Below, one piece after another: positions 22,843 through 30,391 of a DNA stretch of 30,506 nucleotides. The stretch is from the NCBI GenBank assembly GCA_002331025.1, contig DCYG01000008.1, positions 40,711 through 71,216 on the forward strand. The letters run 5' to 3'. This DNA comes from Firmicutes bacterium UBA2116. GTDB lineage: Bacteria > Bacillota > Clostridia > Tissierellales > Sedimentibacteraceae. Below the pieces are notes generated by a model that saw only the letters and a program-made list of their open reading frames with translations, was not told the origin of the DNA and did not search any database. Both the position numbers and the translations under genes were made by a program. How positions within the stretch are numbered: position 1 is the first letter of the stretch; each line of letters starts with the position of its first letter.

Positions 22843-23802
22843 ATGAATAAACCAAAAAAATTAAATTTCGGAGATAAGGTTGCTGTAGTGGCACCTTCTT
22901 CGGCAACAGATTTAAAATCGGTAGAAAACGGGGAACTGAAACTAAGAAGCTTGGGGTTAAAGCCCGTTATGTTTCCGACGTGCTATACTAATTACGGTCA
23001 TTTGTCCGCAAAGGACGAAGAGAGGGCAAAGGATATAAACGACAGCTTCAGAGATGACAGTATAAAAGGTATAATATGTCTTCGCGGAGGATACGGAACA
23101 CCCCGTATATTAAATATGCTTGATTATGAAATGATTAAGAAAAATCCCAAGGTGTTTATGGGATTCAGTGACATAACATCACTTCACGTTGCCTTTAATC
23201 AAATTTGCAGCATGGTTACATTTCACGGACCCATGGCTACATCCAATTTTGCTAAGATTAAAAACGACAATGTCAGCTTTGAATCTTATACATACAACAG
23301 CCTGTCAAAAAATATTTTTACGAATGAACCTGCAGGACTTTATATAAATCCTCCCGGTGAAGAACTCATCAGTTACAATGGTGGTACGGCTGAAGGAATG
23401 ATCACAGGCGGAAACCTGACGCTTTTAGTATCAACCTTGGGCTCGGAATATGAGCTTGATGCAAAGGATAAAATTATTTTTATAGAAGAAATTGGAGAGC
23501 CCGTATATAAAATAGACAGAATGCTTACATCCTTAAGCCTGGCAGGAAAGTTTAAGGATTGCAAAGCCGTAATATTCGGCACCTTCACTAATTGCAACAG
23601 AGAAGAAAAAGCGTATGAAGGCGGTCTGGATTTAACCTTAGATGAGGTAATTAATAACACGGTAGTACCTTTCAATAAGCCGATCATAGGTAACTTCAGG
23701 GCCGGACACAATTTCCCCCAGCCAACAATTCCGCTTGGTACCCTTGTTAAGGTAGATGCTCATAACAATAAAATAATATTTATGGAAAGCGGAACATGTT
23801 AG
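22843..23802 (+). CDS. ldcA: LD-carboxypeptidase (S66 family, LdcA/MccF)
   Basis: Serine peptidase of family S66, 319 residues, that removes the terminal D-amino acid from L,D-linked peptides such as the murein tetrapeptide, in the cytoplasm. The nucleophile Ser109 sits in GFSDITSLH, preceded by LRGGYGTPRIL (80-90); the other triad members are Glu215/216 in FIEEIGEP and His289 in RAGHNFPQPTIPLG. This spacing matches the Ser-Glu-His layout of the family. MccF-like self-immunity members share it, but the neighbours (alanine racemase, D-aminopeptidase) favour wall-peptide recycling. The frame opens at 22795 inside a repeat; ATG 22843, preceded by AAGGGGGA, is the supported start. Confidence 0.92.
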   Translation: MNKPKKLNFGDKVAVVAPSSATDLKSVENGELKLRSLGLKPVMFPTCYTNYGHLSAKDEERAKDINDSFRDDSIKGIICLRGGYGTPRILNMLDYEMIKKNPKVFMGFSDITSLHVAFNQICSMVTFHGPMATSNFAKIKNDNVSFESYTYNSLSKNIFTNEPAGLYINPPGEELISYNGGTAEGMITGGNLTLLVSTLGSEYELDAKDKIIFIEEIGEPVYKIDRMLTSLSLAGKFKDCKAVIFGTFTNCNREEKAYEGGLDLTLDEVINNTVVPFNKPIIGNFRAGHNFPQPTIPLGTLVKVDAHNNKIIFMESGTC

Positions 23803-23812
23803 TTCCCTTTTT
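23791..23812 (+). terminator. Weak hairpin overlapping the ldcA stop
   Basis: A five-base stem GGAAC (23791-23795) and GTTCC (23802-23806) is followed by CTTTTTT. A competing pairing CGGAACA/TGTTCCG is possible. The stem is short, so read-through into alr is likely. Confidence 0.3.
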
Positions 23813-23855
23813 GTTCCGGAGCTTATAATTAATCTCATATAATGGAGGAAAATAA

Positions 23856-25004
23856 ATGGAACCGTTATTGCGCGACACGCACGCAGAAATAAACTTGGAC
23901 AACATCGGATATAATGTCAGGAAGCTAAAAGAAATAGTAGGAAATGATGTGGCCATAGCAGCAGTGGTAAAGGCAAATGCTTATGGTCATGGGGCTGTAG
24001 CCATAGCGCCCGCTATTATGGAAAACGGCGCGGACATGCTGGCAGTTGCCACATTAACAGAAGCATTAGAGTTAAGAAACTATTACAGCGATTATAAAAT
24101 ATTCATCATGGGATACACTCCCGATGAATATTTGGAATATGTGGTAAAAAATAATATAACTCAGACGATATTTTCCTTAAGACAAGCTGTCCTAATCAAT
24201 GATTTAAGCATTAAATACAATACAATTTCTAAAGTTCAGATTAAATACGACACAGGCATGAATCGTATCGGATATCAGGATCGTCAGGAAAGCATAGATG
24301 AAATAGTTAAAATCTTTAACTTAAAAAACATAGATGTTGAGGGCATTTTCTCACATCTTGCATTAACAAACAGAGAAGAAGATGATAAGCAATACGAAAG
24401 ACTTTTAAATGCTGTAAGTAAAATAGAGGAAAAAGGTAAGACATTCAAATACAAGCATATTTGCGACAGCATTTCAGCGATAGATTATCCCGAATACAGG
24501 TTGACTATGATAAGACCGGGTGCAATTATTTATGGTATGAAATCATATGAGGATGATTCGGTGGTTATGAAGACTGCTTTAAAATTTAAAACAAAAATAT
24601 ACCAGATTAAGGAGCTTCAGCCGGGCGAAGGTGTCAGCTATGGCTACAGGTGGAAGGCAACTAAAAAAACATTGGTAGGAACTCTGCCTATGGGCTATGC
24701 AGACGGTTATCCTCGCATAAGAGACGGCTTCGTTACAGTTCACGGCAAGAAAGCTCATATAATAGGCGTAATAAATATGGATCAATGTATGGTGGATTTA
24801 ACAGACATACCTGAAGCAAAAGTTGGAGATGAAGTAATAATTTATGGTGACGGAACGGACAATACAATAGATATTCAGGGTATGGCGGATTTGTTAAATA
24901 CAAATAAAAACGAAATACTTTGCAGGATTTCAAGGAGGACGCCGAGAGTTTACATAAAGGGCGGCAAGGTTGTAAAAGTATTAAATTATTTATTGCAGGA
25001 GTAA
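23856..25004 (+). CDS. alr: Alanine racemase
   Basis: PLP enzyme interconverting L- and D-alanine, 382 residues. The cofactor lysine is Lys39 in VVKANAYGHG; the second catalytic base is Tyr262 in GVSYGYRW; MIRPGAIIYG, MGYADGYPR and GVINMDQCMVDL are further family motifs. It normally supplies D-alanine for peptidoglycan. Here it lies between LdcA, which releases D-alanine, and an M20 amidohydrolase and DppA, so it may run toward L-alanine for catabolism as well. GGAGGAAAATAA precedes the ATG. Six bases separate it from the M20 gene. Whether a second alr exists for biosynthesis cannot be seen here. Confidence 0.96.
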   Translation: MEPLLRDTHAEINLDNIGYNVRKLKEIVGNDVAIAAVVKANAYGHGAVAIAPAIMENGADMLAVATLTEALELRNYYSDYKIFIMGYTPDEYLEYVVKNNITQTIFSLRQAVLINDLSIKYNTISKVQIKYDTGMNRIGYQDRQESIDEIVKIFNLKNIDVEGIFSHLALTNREEDDKQYERLLNAVSKIEEKGKTFKYKHICDSISAIDYPEYRLTMIRPGAIIYGMKSYEDDSVVMKTALKFKTKIYQIKELQPGEGVSYGYRWKATKKTLVGTLPMGYADGYPRIRDGFVTVHGKKAHIIGVINMDQCMVDLTDIPEAKVGDEVIIYGDGTDNTIDIQGMADLLNTNKNEILCRISRRTPRVYIKGGKVVKVLNYLLQE

Positions 25005-25010
25005 CTATCT

Positions 25011-26192
25011 ATGGATATAAATAAAAGAGTTGCGGAAATATTCGATGAATTGGTACATATCAGAAGAGATTTTCACATGACCCCCGAGCTTAGTCAGCAG
25101 GAATTCAGAACTCAGAAAAAAATACAGGACTATTTAAACGAATGGGGAATTGAAAATTATGTGTGTGCAGAAACGGGTGTAGTGGGTCTGATAAAAGGAA
25201 AAAATCCCGGTAAGACAGTCGGTATAAGAGCCGATATAGATGCTCTTCCCATACATGAAAAAAGCAATCATTCATATAGCTCCTTAAAGGTTGGAGTTAT
25301 GCACGCCTGCGGTCATGACGCACATACTGCAATACTACTTGGGGTAGCTAAAATTGCGAAGGAAATAGCTGATTCAGAAAATTCAATAAACGGTAATGTA
25401 AAGCTGTTTTTTCAACCTGCGGAAGAAACTATCGGCGGAGCTGAAAGGATGGTTCGGGAAGGCTGCATGTTAAATCCCACCGTTGACTATGTTATAGGAT
25501 TACATGTAATGCCATATATCGAGGCGGGAATGGTTGAACTGAAATACGGCAAGCTCAATGCATCAACGGATTCAATTAAAATCACATTAAATGGAGCGTC
25601 AGCACACGGAGCTTATCCCGACAAGGGTATAGATGCTATTGCCATGGCAGGAAGTGTTATAACTTCATTGCAGACTGTTGTAAGCAGAAATATTTCACCT
25701 CTTAATTCTGTGGTAATATCGCTGGGAAGAATATCAGGCGGAGTAAAGGATAATGTTATAGCTGACGAGGTTAAAATTACAGGTACTTTAAGAGCTTTAG
25801 ATGACGATACAAGAAACTACGTTAAACAGAGAATCAAAGAAATAGTTACAAATACAGCAAATGCATACGGTGGTCATAGCTCGGTGGATTTTTATGACGG
25901 ATATCAGGCGTTGATAAATAATGATGAGGTTGTCGACGTAGTAAAAGAAAATGCTGAAAAGCTTCTTGGTAAGGATAATATAGTATTTAAAGAATTTCCA
26001 AGCTTAGGAGCAGAAGATTTCTCATATTTTTCTGATGAAGCTAAAGGAGCGTTTTTCCACTTAGGATGCGGCAGCAAAGAAAAAGGTATTACATCGTTAA
26101 TACATACGGACACATTTGATATAGACGAAGAGTGTTTAAAAACAGGAGTGTTGTTGCAAGTAGAAAATATATTATCATTATTAGGTCGTTGA
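25011..26192 (+). CDS. M20D amidohydrolase (hippurate hydrolase/N-acyl amino acid type)
   Basis: A 393-residue two-metal amidohydrolase with the classic M20D motifs: RRDFHMTPELSQQEF (18-32), GIRADIDALPIHEK, MHACGHDAHTAILLG (Cys100, His102), FQPAEETIGGAERM (Glu138, Glu139), SAHGAYPDKGIDAI in the lid domain and LGAEDFSYF near the end. Relatives remove acyl groups from amino acids, including N-acetyl-diaminopimelate deacetylase and hippurate hydrolase. Its position six bases after alr and 17 before the D-aminopeptidase suggests a task in the same peptide pathway, perhaps N-acyl amino acid or dipeptide cleavage; the substrate is unknown. It is clearly distinct from the reverse-strand M20 protein at 2508-3674, which has GHGCGHN in place of HACGHD. 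Confidence 0.9.
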   Translation: MDINKRVAEIFDELVHIRRDFHMTPELSQQEFRTQKKIQDYLNEWGIENYVCAETGVVGLIKGKNPGKTVGIRADIDALPIHEKSNHSYSSLKVGVMHACGHDAHTAILLGVAKIAKEIADSENSINGNVKLFFQPAEETIGGAERMVREGCMLNPTVDYVIGLHVMPYIEAGMVELKYGKLNASTDSIKITLNGASAHGAYPDKGIDAIAMAGSVITSLQTVVSRNISPLNSVVISLGRISGGVKDNVIADEVKITGTLRALDDDTRNYVKQRIKEIVTNTANAYGGHSSVDFYDGYQALINNDEVVDVVKENAEKLLGKDNIVFKEFPSLGAEDFSYFSDEAKGAFFHLGCGSKEKGITSLIHTDTFDIDEECLKTGVLLQVENILSLLGR

Positions 26193-26209
26193 AAAATAAG
26201 GAGGGAAAA

Positions 26210-27004
26210 ATGAAAATATTTATGAGCGTAGATATTGAGGGTATAACAGGAGTGACATCATGGAGTGAAACAACATTAGGCAACCATGATTATAAACAAT
26301 TTGCAGACCAAATGACAAAGGAAACAGTTGCGGCATGTGAAAGTGCAATTGCTATGGGAGCAAAGGAAATATTTATTAAGGACGCACATGATTCTGCAAG
26401 AAACATCGATATAACCAAACTTCCGAAATGCGCCAAACTGAGCCGCGGGTGGACTAACTGCCCTGATTCTATGGTTGCAGGTATAGACGAAGACTTTGAC
26501 GCGGCAATATTCATAGGGTATCACACCGCCTCAGGAACTGACGGAAACCCATTGGCTCACACCATGAATACAAATATCAACTATATAAAGGTTAACGGAG
26601 ATTATGCTTCGGAATTTGTTTTAAATTCTTATTTAGCAGCAGATTACGGAGTACCGGTAGTGTTCTTGAGCGGCGATAAAATGCTATGCGAAAAGGCGAA
26701 GGAATTCAACAAAGGAATTGAAACGGTTGCAGTTAAAGAAGGTGTTGGTGGAGCTGCAATAAATATCAATCCCGAATTGGCATGTGAGCTTATAAAAGAG
26801 GGAGTTAAAAACGGATTGAAGCATATATCCGCTTGCAAACTTCAAATTCCTGAAAAATTTGAAGTGGAAATAAGCTATAAAGAGCATAAAAATGCAAAGC
26901 ACGCATCCTATTATCCCGGAGTAACACAAATCGATGCACACACAGTAAAATATACTGCGGACAATGTAAGAGAATTCGCAACAACAAGGATGTTTATAAT
27001 GTAA
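26210..27004 (+). CDS. dppA: D-aminopeptidase (M55, DppA family)
   Basis: Zinc aminopeptidase that cleaves N-terminal D-amino acids, as B. subtilis DppA does with D-Ala-D-Ala and D-Ala-Gly-Gly; it forms a self-compartmentalised ring in the cytoplasm. The 264-residue protein keeps the two-zinc ligands: Asp8 and Glu10 in SVDIEGITG, His60 in DAHDSARN, His105 in GYHT and Glu135 in NGDYASEF. The longest frame opens at 26132 within the previous gene; ATG 26210, with AAGGAGGGAAAA upstream and the exact family N-terminus (MKIFMSVDIEG), is the start. Last gene of the ldcA-alr-M20-dppA cassette. B. subtilis dppA sits with a dipeptide importer; no importer is here. Confidence 0.92.
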   Translation: MKIFMSVDIEGITGVTSWSETTLGNHDYKQFADQMTKETVAACESAIAMGAKEIFIKDAHDSARNIDITKLPKCAKLSRGWTNCPDSMVAGIDEDFDAAIFIGYHTASGTDGNPLAHTMNTNINYIKVNGDYASEFVLNSYLAADYGVPVVFLSGDKMLCEKAKEFNKGIETVAVKEGVGGAAININPELACELIKEGVKNGLKHISACKLQIPEKFEVEISYKEHKNAKHASYYPGVTQIDAHTVKYTADNVREFATTRMFIM

Positions 27005-27015
27005 ATTTTTAAAAA

Positions 27016-27059
27016 GCCAAGGGGTCAGAACAATATAAATCATATTCTGACCCCTTGGC
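27016..27059. terminator. Palindromic repeat acting as terminator
   Basis: Perfect 15-base arms GCCAAGGGGTCAGAA (27016-27030) and its complement (27045-27059) around a 14-base AT-rich loop. On the reverse strand it is followed by TTTTT, so it ends the SHOCT-like gene transcript; on the forward strand it follows dppA without a T-run. GGGGTCAGAA...TTCTGACCCC palindromes are a recurrent intergenic repeat type in Clostridia. Confidence 0.8.
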
Positions 27060-27065
27060 CTTGTA

Positions 27066-27512
27066 CTATTCAGCATATATTTTTACTTTTACCGTTGTAT
27101 TGTGTTCTTCATCCCATGCTTCAATATCTACTATGCTTGGGTCATCTAGTGTTCCGCTCATTAATTCTTCGATAATTTTGGCAAAGTCAATACTTGTTAT
27201 GTCTATACCTTGGTTTTCCAATTCTTCGCGAGCATCCTTAGGTACCATGTTAGTCATTTTACCGGCTATTCCGCCAAGAACAGTCAATAAACGTATAGGA
27301 ATATTAACCTTGACATTTACTGAATTATTATCTGATGTAATCCGTATTTTAAGGAATTTATAAGTGCGTTTTACAGAATCATATGGCATTAAATCATTTT
27401 TTTCCTGTTCTGGTTCACCTGATGAGTTTAGTGCACTTAACAGCTCCATTCCTTCCGCGGCAGTAATTTGACCTTTTTCAATCATTTCCAATATTCTTTT
27501 TTGTTCATCCAT
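27066..27512 (-). CDS. SHOCT-like domain protein, partner of DUF2089
   Basis: A 148-residue soluble protein. Residues 4-25 (QKRILEMIEKGQITAAEGMELL) match the SHOCT-like short helical hairpin found at the start of YvlB/LiaX-type proteins. Residues about 50-148 contain VKRTYKFLKIRITSDNNSVNVKVNIPI and a segment ending DIEAWDEEHNTTVKVKIYAE, with beta-strand patterning. No membrane segment or signal peptide. It follows the DUF2089 gene by 18 bases with GGAGGT upstream, and such pairs recur in Firmicutes. The function is not established; a role as an oligomerising partner in envelope-stress or membrane-linked control is only a guess from YvlB-like relatives. Confidence 0.75.
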   Translation of the reverse strand: MDEQKRILEMIEKGQITAAEGMELLSALNSSGEPEQEKNDLMPYDSVKRTYKFLKIRITSDNNSVNVKVNIPIRLLTVLGGIAGKMTNMVPKDAREELENQGIDITSIDFAKIIEELMSGTLDDPSIVDIEAWDEEHNTTVKVKIYAE

Positions 27513-27530
27513 TTTTGGACCTCCGATTAA

Positions 27531-27914
27531 TTACAGATTTTTTATTCTTTCGGTTGCTTCTTTGGGGGATAATTCTCCTTTTGATAACTGGTCAAGTATA
27601 GCAGTTTTTTCTGCTTTCTTATTTTCGTTTTCTTTAATTGGTTCCTTGACTTCGAATCCCAAGCTTTTTATTACGGCATCCAGTTTGCTTCGAACCGTCG
27701 GGTATGAAATACCTAACTCTCTTTCCACATCCTTAATACTTCCGCGGCATTTGATGAATACTTTGACAAAGTCAAGATCTTCTTCCGGCAGGCTGCAAAA
27801 CTCGCATGGCTGGAAATCTCCCTCAATCGAAGTAGAACATTTGTGACAGCATAATTTTGTAACTGAAAGTTTATTACCGCATACGGGACATCTGCTTGGT
27901 GCTTTATATTTCAT
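27531..27914 (-). CDS. DUF2089 zinc-ribbon/HTH putative regulator
   Basis: A 127-residue protein with three parts. An N-terminal cysteine-rich region has Cys9/Cys12, Cys22, Cys23, Cys26 and Cys37/Cys40, consistent with one or two zinc sites. The middle, about 48-85, has a helix-turn-helix pattern (GSIKDVERELGISYPTVRSKLDAVI). The C-terminal tail (LDQLSKGELSPKEATERIKNL) resembles the SHOCT-like motif of its partner. The layout matches the DUF2089 family, thought to be transcription factors. The gene precedes the SHOCT-like gene on the reverse strand and has its own good promoter; it is divergent from the blaI/M56 pair. Target genes are unknown; autoregulation is plausible. Confidence 0.85.
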   Translation of the reverse strand: MKYKAPSRCPVCGNKLSVTKLCCHKCSTSIEGDFQPCEFCSLPEEDLDFVKVFIKCRGSIKDVERELGISYPTVRSKLDAVIKSLGFEVKEPIKENENKKAEKTAILDQLSKGELSPKEATERIKNL

Positions 27915-27937
27915 TTCCTCACCATCCTTTTATAAAC

Positions 27938-27966
27938 AATATATACTTATTTTTATAGAATGTCAA
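27938..27966 (-). promoter_or_regulatory. Promoter of the DUF2089 operon
   Basis: Reverse strand: TTGACA (27966-27961), a 17-base spacer and TATATT (27943-27938), about 25 bases before the start codon. Confidence 0.75.
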
Positions 27967-27974
27967 CAATAAAA

Positions 27975-28031
27975 TTAAAATAATTAATATTAATATTAAT
28001 ATTATTAATTCGTAAATTAAGATTATTAATA
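27975..28031. other. Extremely AT-rich tract between divergent regulators
   Basis: Almost pure A/T built from TAATAT and ATTAAT units, partly palindromic around 27981-28009, with only two G/C bases or so inside. It lies upstream of the DUF2089 promoter and about 50 bases upstream of the blaI promoter. It may be an UP-element-like, curved or easily melted region. No gene is present. Confidence 0.5.
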
Positions 28032-28080
28032 TTGTTTTATAAAAACCTTGACTGTTTATTGTCACCTTGAGGTTTTACAC

Positions 28081-28109
28081 TTGACAAAGCAGGTCTATCG
28101 TGATAAACT
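28081..28109 (+). promoter_or_regulatory. Promoter of the blaI-M56 operon
   Basis: TTGACA at 28081-28086, a 17-base spacer and TAAACT at 28104-28109, with the transcript starting near 28116. Confidence 0.65.
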
Positions 28110-28138
28110 TAACGATATGGATTTATTCCAATAGACCT
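28091..28138. promoter_or_regulatory. Candidate operators for the BlaI-type repressor
   Basis: Two nested dyads surround the promoter. TATCGT (28096-28101) and ACGATA (28112-28117) are centred on the -10 element. AGGTCTAT (28091-28098) and ATAGACCT (28131-28138) lie in the spacer and just before the ribosome site. BlaI/MecI repressors are dimers binding dyads over their own promoters, so the inner dyad is the better operator candidate. The sequence differs from the staphylococcal TACA/TGTA operator. Confidence 0.45.
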
Positions 28139-28152
28139 TGGAGGTGAATAAA

Positions 28153-28512
28153 ATGGAAGAATTTAAACTGTTTGACGCGGAATATAAATTTTTAGATATC
28201 ATTTGGGAATCGGAACCTGTTAATTCAACTGAATTGACTAAAATATGTTTTAAAAAGCTTGGATGGAAAAAATCTACTACGTATACCATGATTCGTAAAT
28301 TAGCCGTAAGAGGTATTTTAAAAAACGAGAATGCTATAGTAACAGCACTGATAAAAAAGGAACATGTTCAAAAATACGAAAGCGAAATATTGTTAGAAAA
28401 GTCATTTGATAATTCTCTCCCCACATTTATCGCTGCATTTTTAAAGGATAAAAAAATTTCTAAAAAAGAGGCCGAAGAAATCAAAAAAATGATTGAGGAG
28501 GCTTCTAAATGA
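28153..28512 (+). CDS. BlaI/MecI/CopY-family transcriptional repressor
   Basis: A 119-residue winged-helix repressor of the Penicillinase_R family. FDAEYKFLDIIWESEPVNSTELTKICFKKLGWKKSTTYTMIRKLAVRGILK (7-57) is the DNA-binding domain with recognition helix around KKSTTYTMIRKL; the C-terminal third (about 75-119, acidic/basic helices) is the dimerisation part that the partner protease system inactivates. The frame can be opened at a TTG (28138) but GGAGGTG lies directly before ATG 28153, which is the start. The stop overlaps the M56 gene by four bases, so the pair is coupled. It probably represses its own operon through the dyads at the promoter. No beta-lactamase or other target is next to it. 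Confidence 0.9.
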   Translation: MEEFKLFDAEYKFLDIIWESEPVNSTELTKICFKKLGWKKSTTYTMIRKLAVRGILKNENAIVTALIKKEHVQKYESEILLEKSFDNSLPTFIAAFLKDKKISKKEAEEIKKMIEEASK

Positions 28513-30338
28513 GTAGTTTGTTTTTGACTGTATTAAATATGAGCTTAAAAGCGAGCTATGCTGCAGTATTTGTAATTATAATAAGATTTTTTCTTAAGAA
28601 GGCACCAAAGATTTTTTCGTATGCTCTGTGGATGGTTGTGCTTTTTAGATTGATGTGTCCATTTTCTTTTAAAAGCAATATAAGCTTAATGCCTGTAAAT
28701 GCGGGAGTTATACCTGAAAATATAATAAACGAGTATTCTGTAATGGATGCCGGAATTTCGGTTGCAGATAATGCAGTAAACAACTCTGTACACCCAGCCT
28801 TAATGCCCTTAAATACCGCTTCCGGCTTTAATATGATGGAAGCAATTATAGAAGGCGTTTCAATTGTTTGGATTATGGGGATAATAATTTTTATAATTTA
28901 TGGGATAGCTTCATATCTCAAATTAAAAAACGTACTTAATGCGTCTACTCTTCTTTGTGATAATATTTTTGAAACGGATCAGATAAAAACTCCGTTTGTA
29001 TTGGGTATTATCAGACCCAAAATATATATTCCCGTTGATATTCCGTCTAATGAATTAAATTATATAATAAAGCATGAACAAACACATATTAAAAGATTTG
29101 ATCATATAATTAAGCTTATTTCATTTTTTTCGCTTGCATTACATTGGTTTAATCCTTTAATATGGCTTTCGTTTTTTCTCATGTCGAAGGATATGGAGAT
29201 GTCATGCGATGAAAGTGTAATGAGAAACATAGATGAAGACATAAGAATAAATTACTCCAATTCATTGCTGTCCTTATCCGTGAAACAAAGCGGCTTATTA
29301 GTTCCGTTGGCGTTCGGAGAAAGTAATGTTAAGACAAGAATAAAAAACATCTTAAGCTACAAGAAACCGTCAAAACTGATTTTAGCAGCATCGGTCATTA
29401 TTGTAGTCTGTATAGCTGTTCTGTTGAGCACAAATCCCGTGAGTATTCAACAATATCAATTCCCTTTGACAAGTGAAGATATAGAAAGTGTGTTGGAAGA
29501 GCAGGGAATCGATATGTATATCAGAGACTTTAATACGGTTGACAGCATGAGGAATATGGTGACTTTAACCAATGACAGAAATATTACGTTTGGTATTGAT
29601 GCTCAGGTAAGAGACGGATACAAGATTTTAAATATGGCATGGTATTTACCGAGCAGATTGACACCTGATGAAGTTCAGGAATTTTTTCATAATGAATTGT
29701 CAAAACAATTTGAGCTGGCCGGGATATTCTACGGTAATAAAAAAGGATTAGATAAAGAATTGGGCAAATTGCTTGAATATTATTTCAAAGAAGAGAATTA
29801 CAATAAGGGAGCATATTGGAGCAAAAGGATAGGTAATGATCATCTGAGAGTAAGCAAAAGTGTTCAGCAGGTAGCAACAACCATATACATGATGATTATG
29901 CCGGATGAAATATATGAAGACTTTTTAAGCTCAACAAATGAAGCATGGAAAAATACTGCTGAAATTGAAAATATTAAAATATGTAACAACACTGTAGCTG
30001 AAATGGAGGAGACAGCAAAAGAAGACATTCTTAATGAGAACGAATTAGATTATTTTACGAAGCATTTCGCTATAAAGGGATATTTAAAAAACATTAAAGA
30101 AAATAAAAGCGTCCCCGAAGAATTAATTAATCCTATTTCAAGCTATTTTATACCCAACAAGGATAAATATTTAAGCGCTGTATTATTTGATGCTACAGGC
30201 AGTGTGGATGTATTTGTAGAAATGACTTCACTTAGCAAGGATGAATTAAATGCAGAACGGGAACACAATATAGTAATGTTTTACAATAACGGTGAGCCGG
30301 TATATGTTGTTCGTTTCAGTATATTGCCAGCTGAATAG
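28509..30338 (+). CDS. M56 (BlaR1/MecR1-like) membrane protease-sensor with unrecognised outer domain
   Basis: A 609-residue membrane protein. Helices near 5-29 and 36-52, another at about 114-134, and one near 200-222 surround the metalloprotease core: His189-Glu190-x-x-His193 (HEQTH) and the downstream MEMSCDES (Glu235 a likely third zinc ligand). After a final helix at about 289-307 follows an extracellular region of about 300 residues. In BlaR1 this place holds a penicillin-binding sensor with SxxK, SxN and KTG motifs; I cannot find these here. Part of it (for example LTPDEVQEFFHNEL and the ITFGIDAQV strand region) has no recognisable family. The protein should sense an envelope signal and trigger removal of the repressor encoded just before it. 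The zinc site argues for an active protease. Ligand unknown. Confidence 0.87.
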   Translation: MSSLFLTVLNMSLKASYAAVFVIIIRFFLKKAPKIFSYALWMVVLFRLMCPFSFKSNISLMPVNAGVIPENIINEYSVMDAGISVADNAVNNSVHPALMPLNTASGFNMMEAIIEGVSIVWIMGIIIFIIYGIASYLKLKNVLNASTLLCDNIFETDQIKTPFVLGIIRPKIYIPVDIPSNELNYIIKHEQTHIKRFDHIIKLISFFSLALHWFNPLIWLSFFLMSKDMEMSCDESVMRNIDEDIRINYSNSLLSLSVKQSGLLVPLAFGESNVKTRIKNILSYKKPSKLILAASVIIVVCIAVLLSTNPVSIQQYQFPLTSEDIESVLEEQGIDMYIRDFNTVDSMRNMVTLTNDRNITFGIDAQVRDGYKILNMAWYLPSRLTPDEVQEFFHNELSKQFELAGIFYGNKKGLDKELGKLLEYYFKEENYNKGAYWSKRIGNDHLRVSKSVQQVATTIYMMIMPDEIYEDFLSSTNEAWKNTAEIENIKICNNTVAEMEETAKEDILNENELDYFTKHFAIKGYLKNIKENKSVPEELINPISSYFIPNKDKYLSAVLFDATGSVDVFVEMTSLSKDELNAEREHNIVMFYNNGEPVYVVRFSILPAE

Positions 30339-30359
30339 ATAAGCTCTTAATAATACAGG

Positions 30360-30387
30360 AACGCATGTAATTGAAATTACATGCGTT
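30360..30387 (+). terminator. Hairpin after the M56 gene
   Basis: Perfect 13-base arms AACGCATGTAATT (30360-30372) and AATTACATGCGTT (30375-30387), with only two bases between, so a few inner pairs open. No T-run follows; the stem probably ends or stabilises the operon message. Confidence 0.55.
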
Positions 30388-30391
30388 GAGG

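Noticed and set aside
26132..26209. Upstream start of dppA inside the M20D gene
   Set aside because: It would overlap the preceding gene by 61 bases; ATG 26210 has a strong site and gives the exact DppA N-terminus.
27055..27363. Forward frames opposite the SHOCT-like and DUF2089 genes
   Set aside because: They mirror well-supported reverse genes, lack ribosome sites and start in the terminator palindrome.
28509..30338. Beta-lactam resistance sensor BlaR1/MecR1
   Set aside because: The penicillin-binding motifs are missing in the outer domain and there is no beta-lactamase or PBP2a gene nearby.
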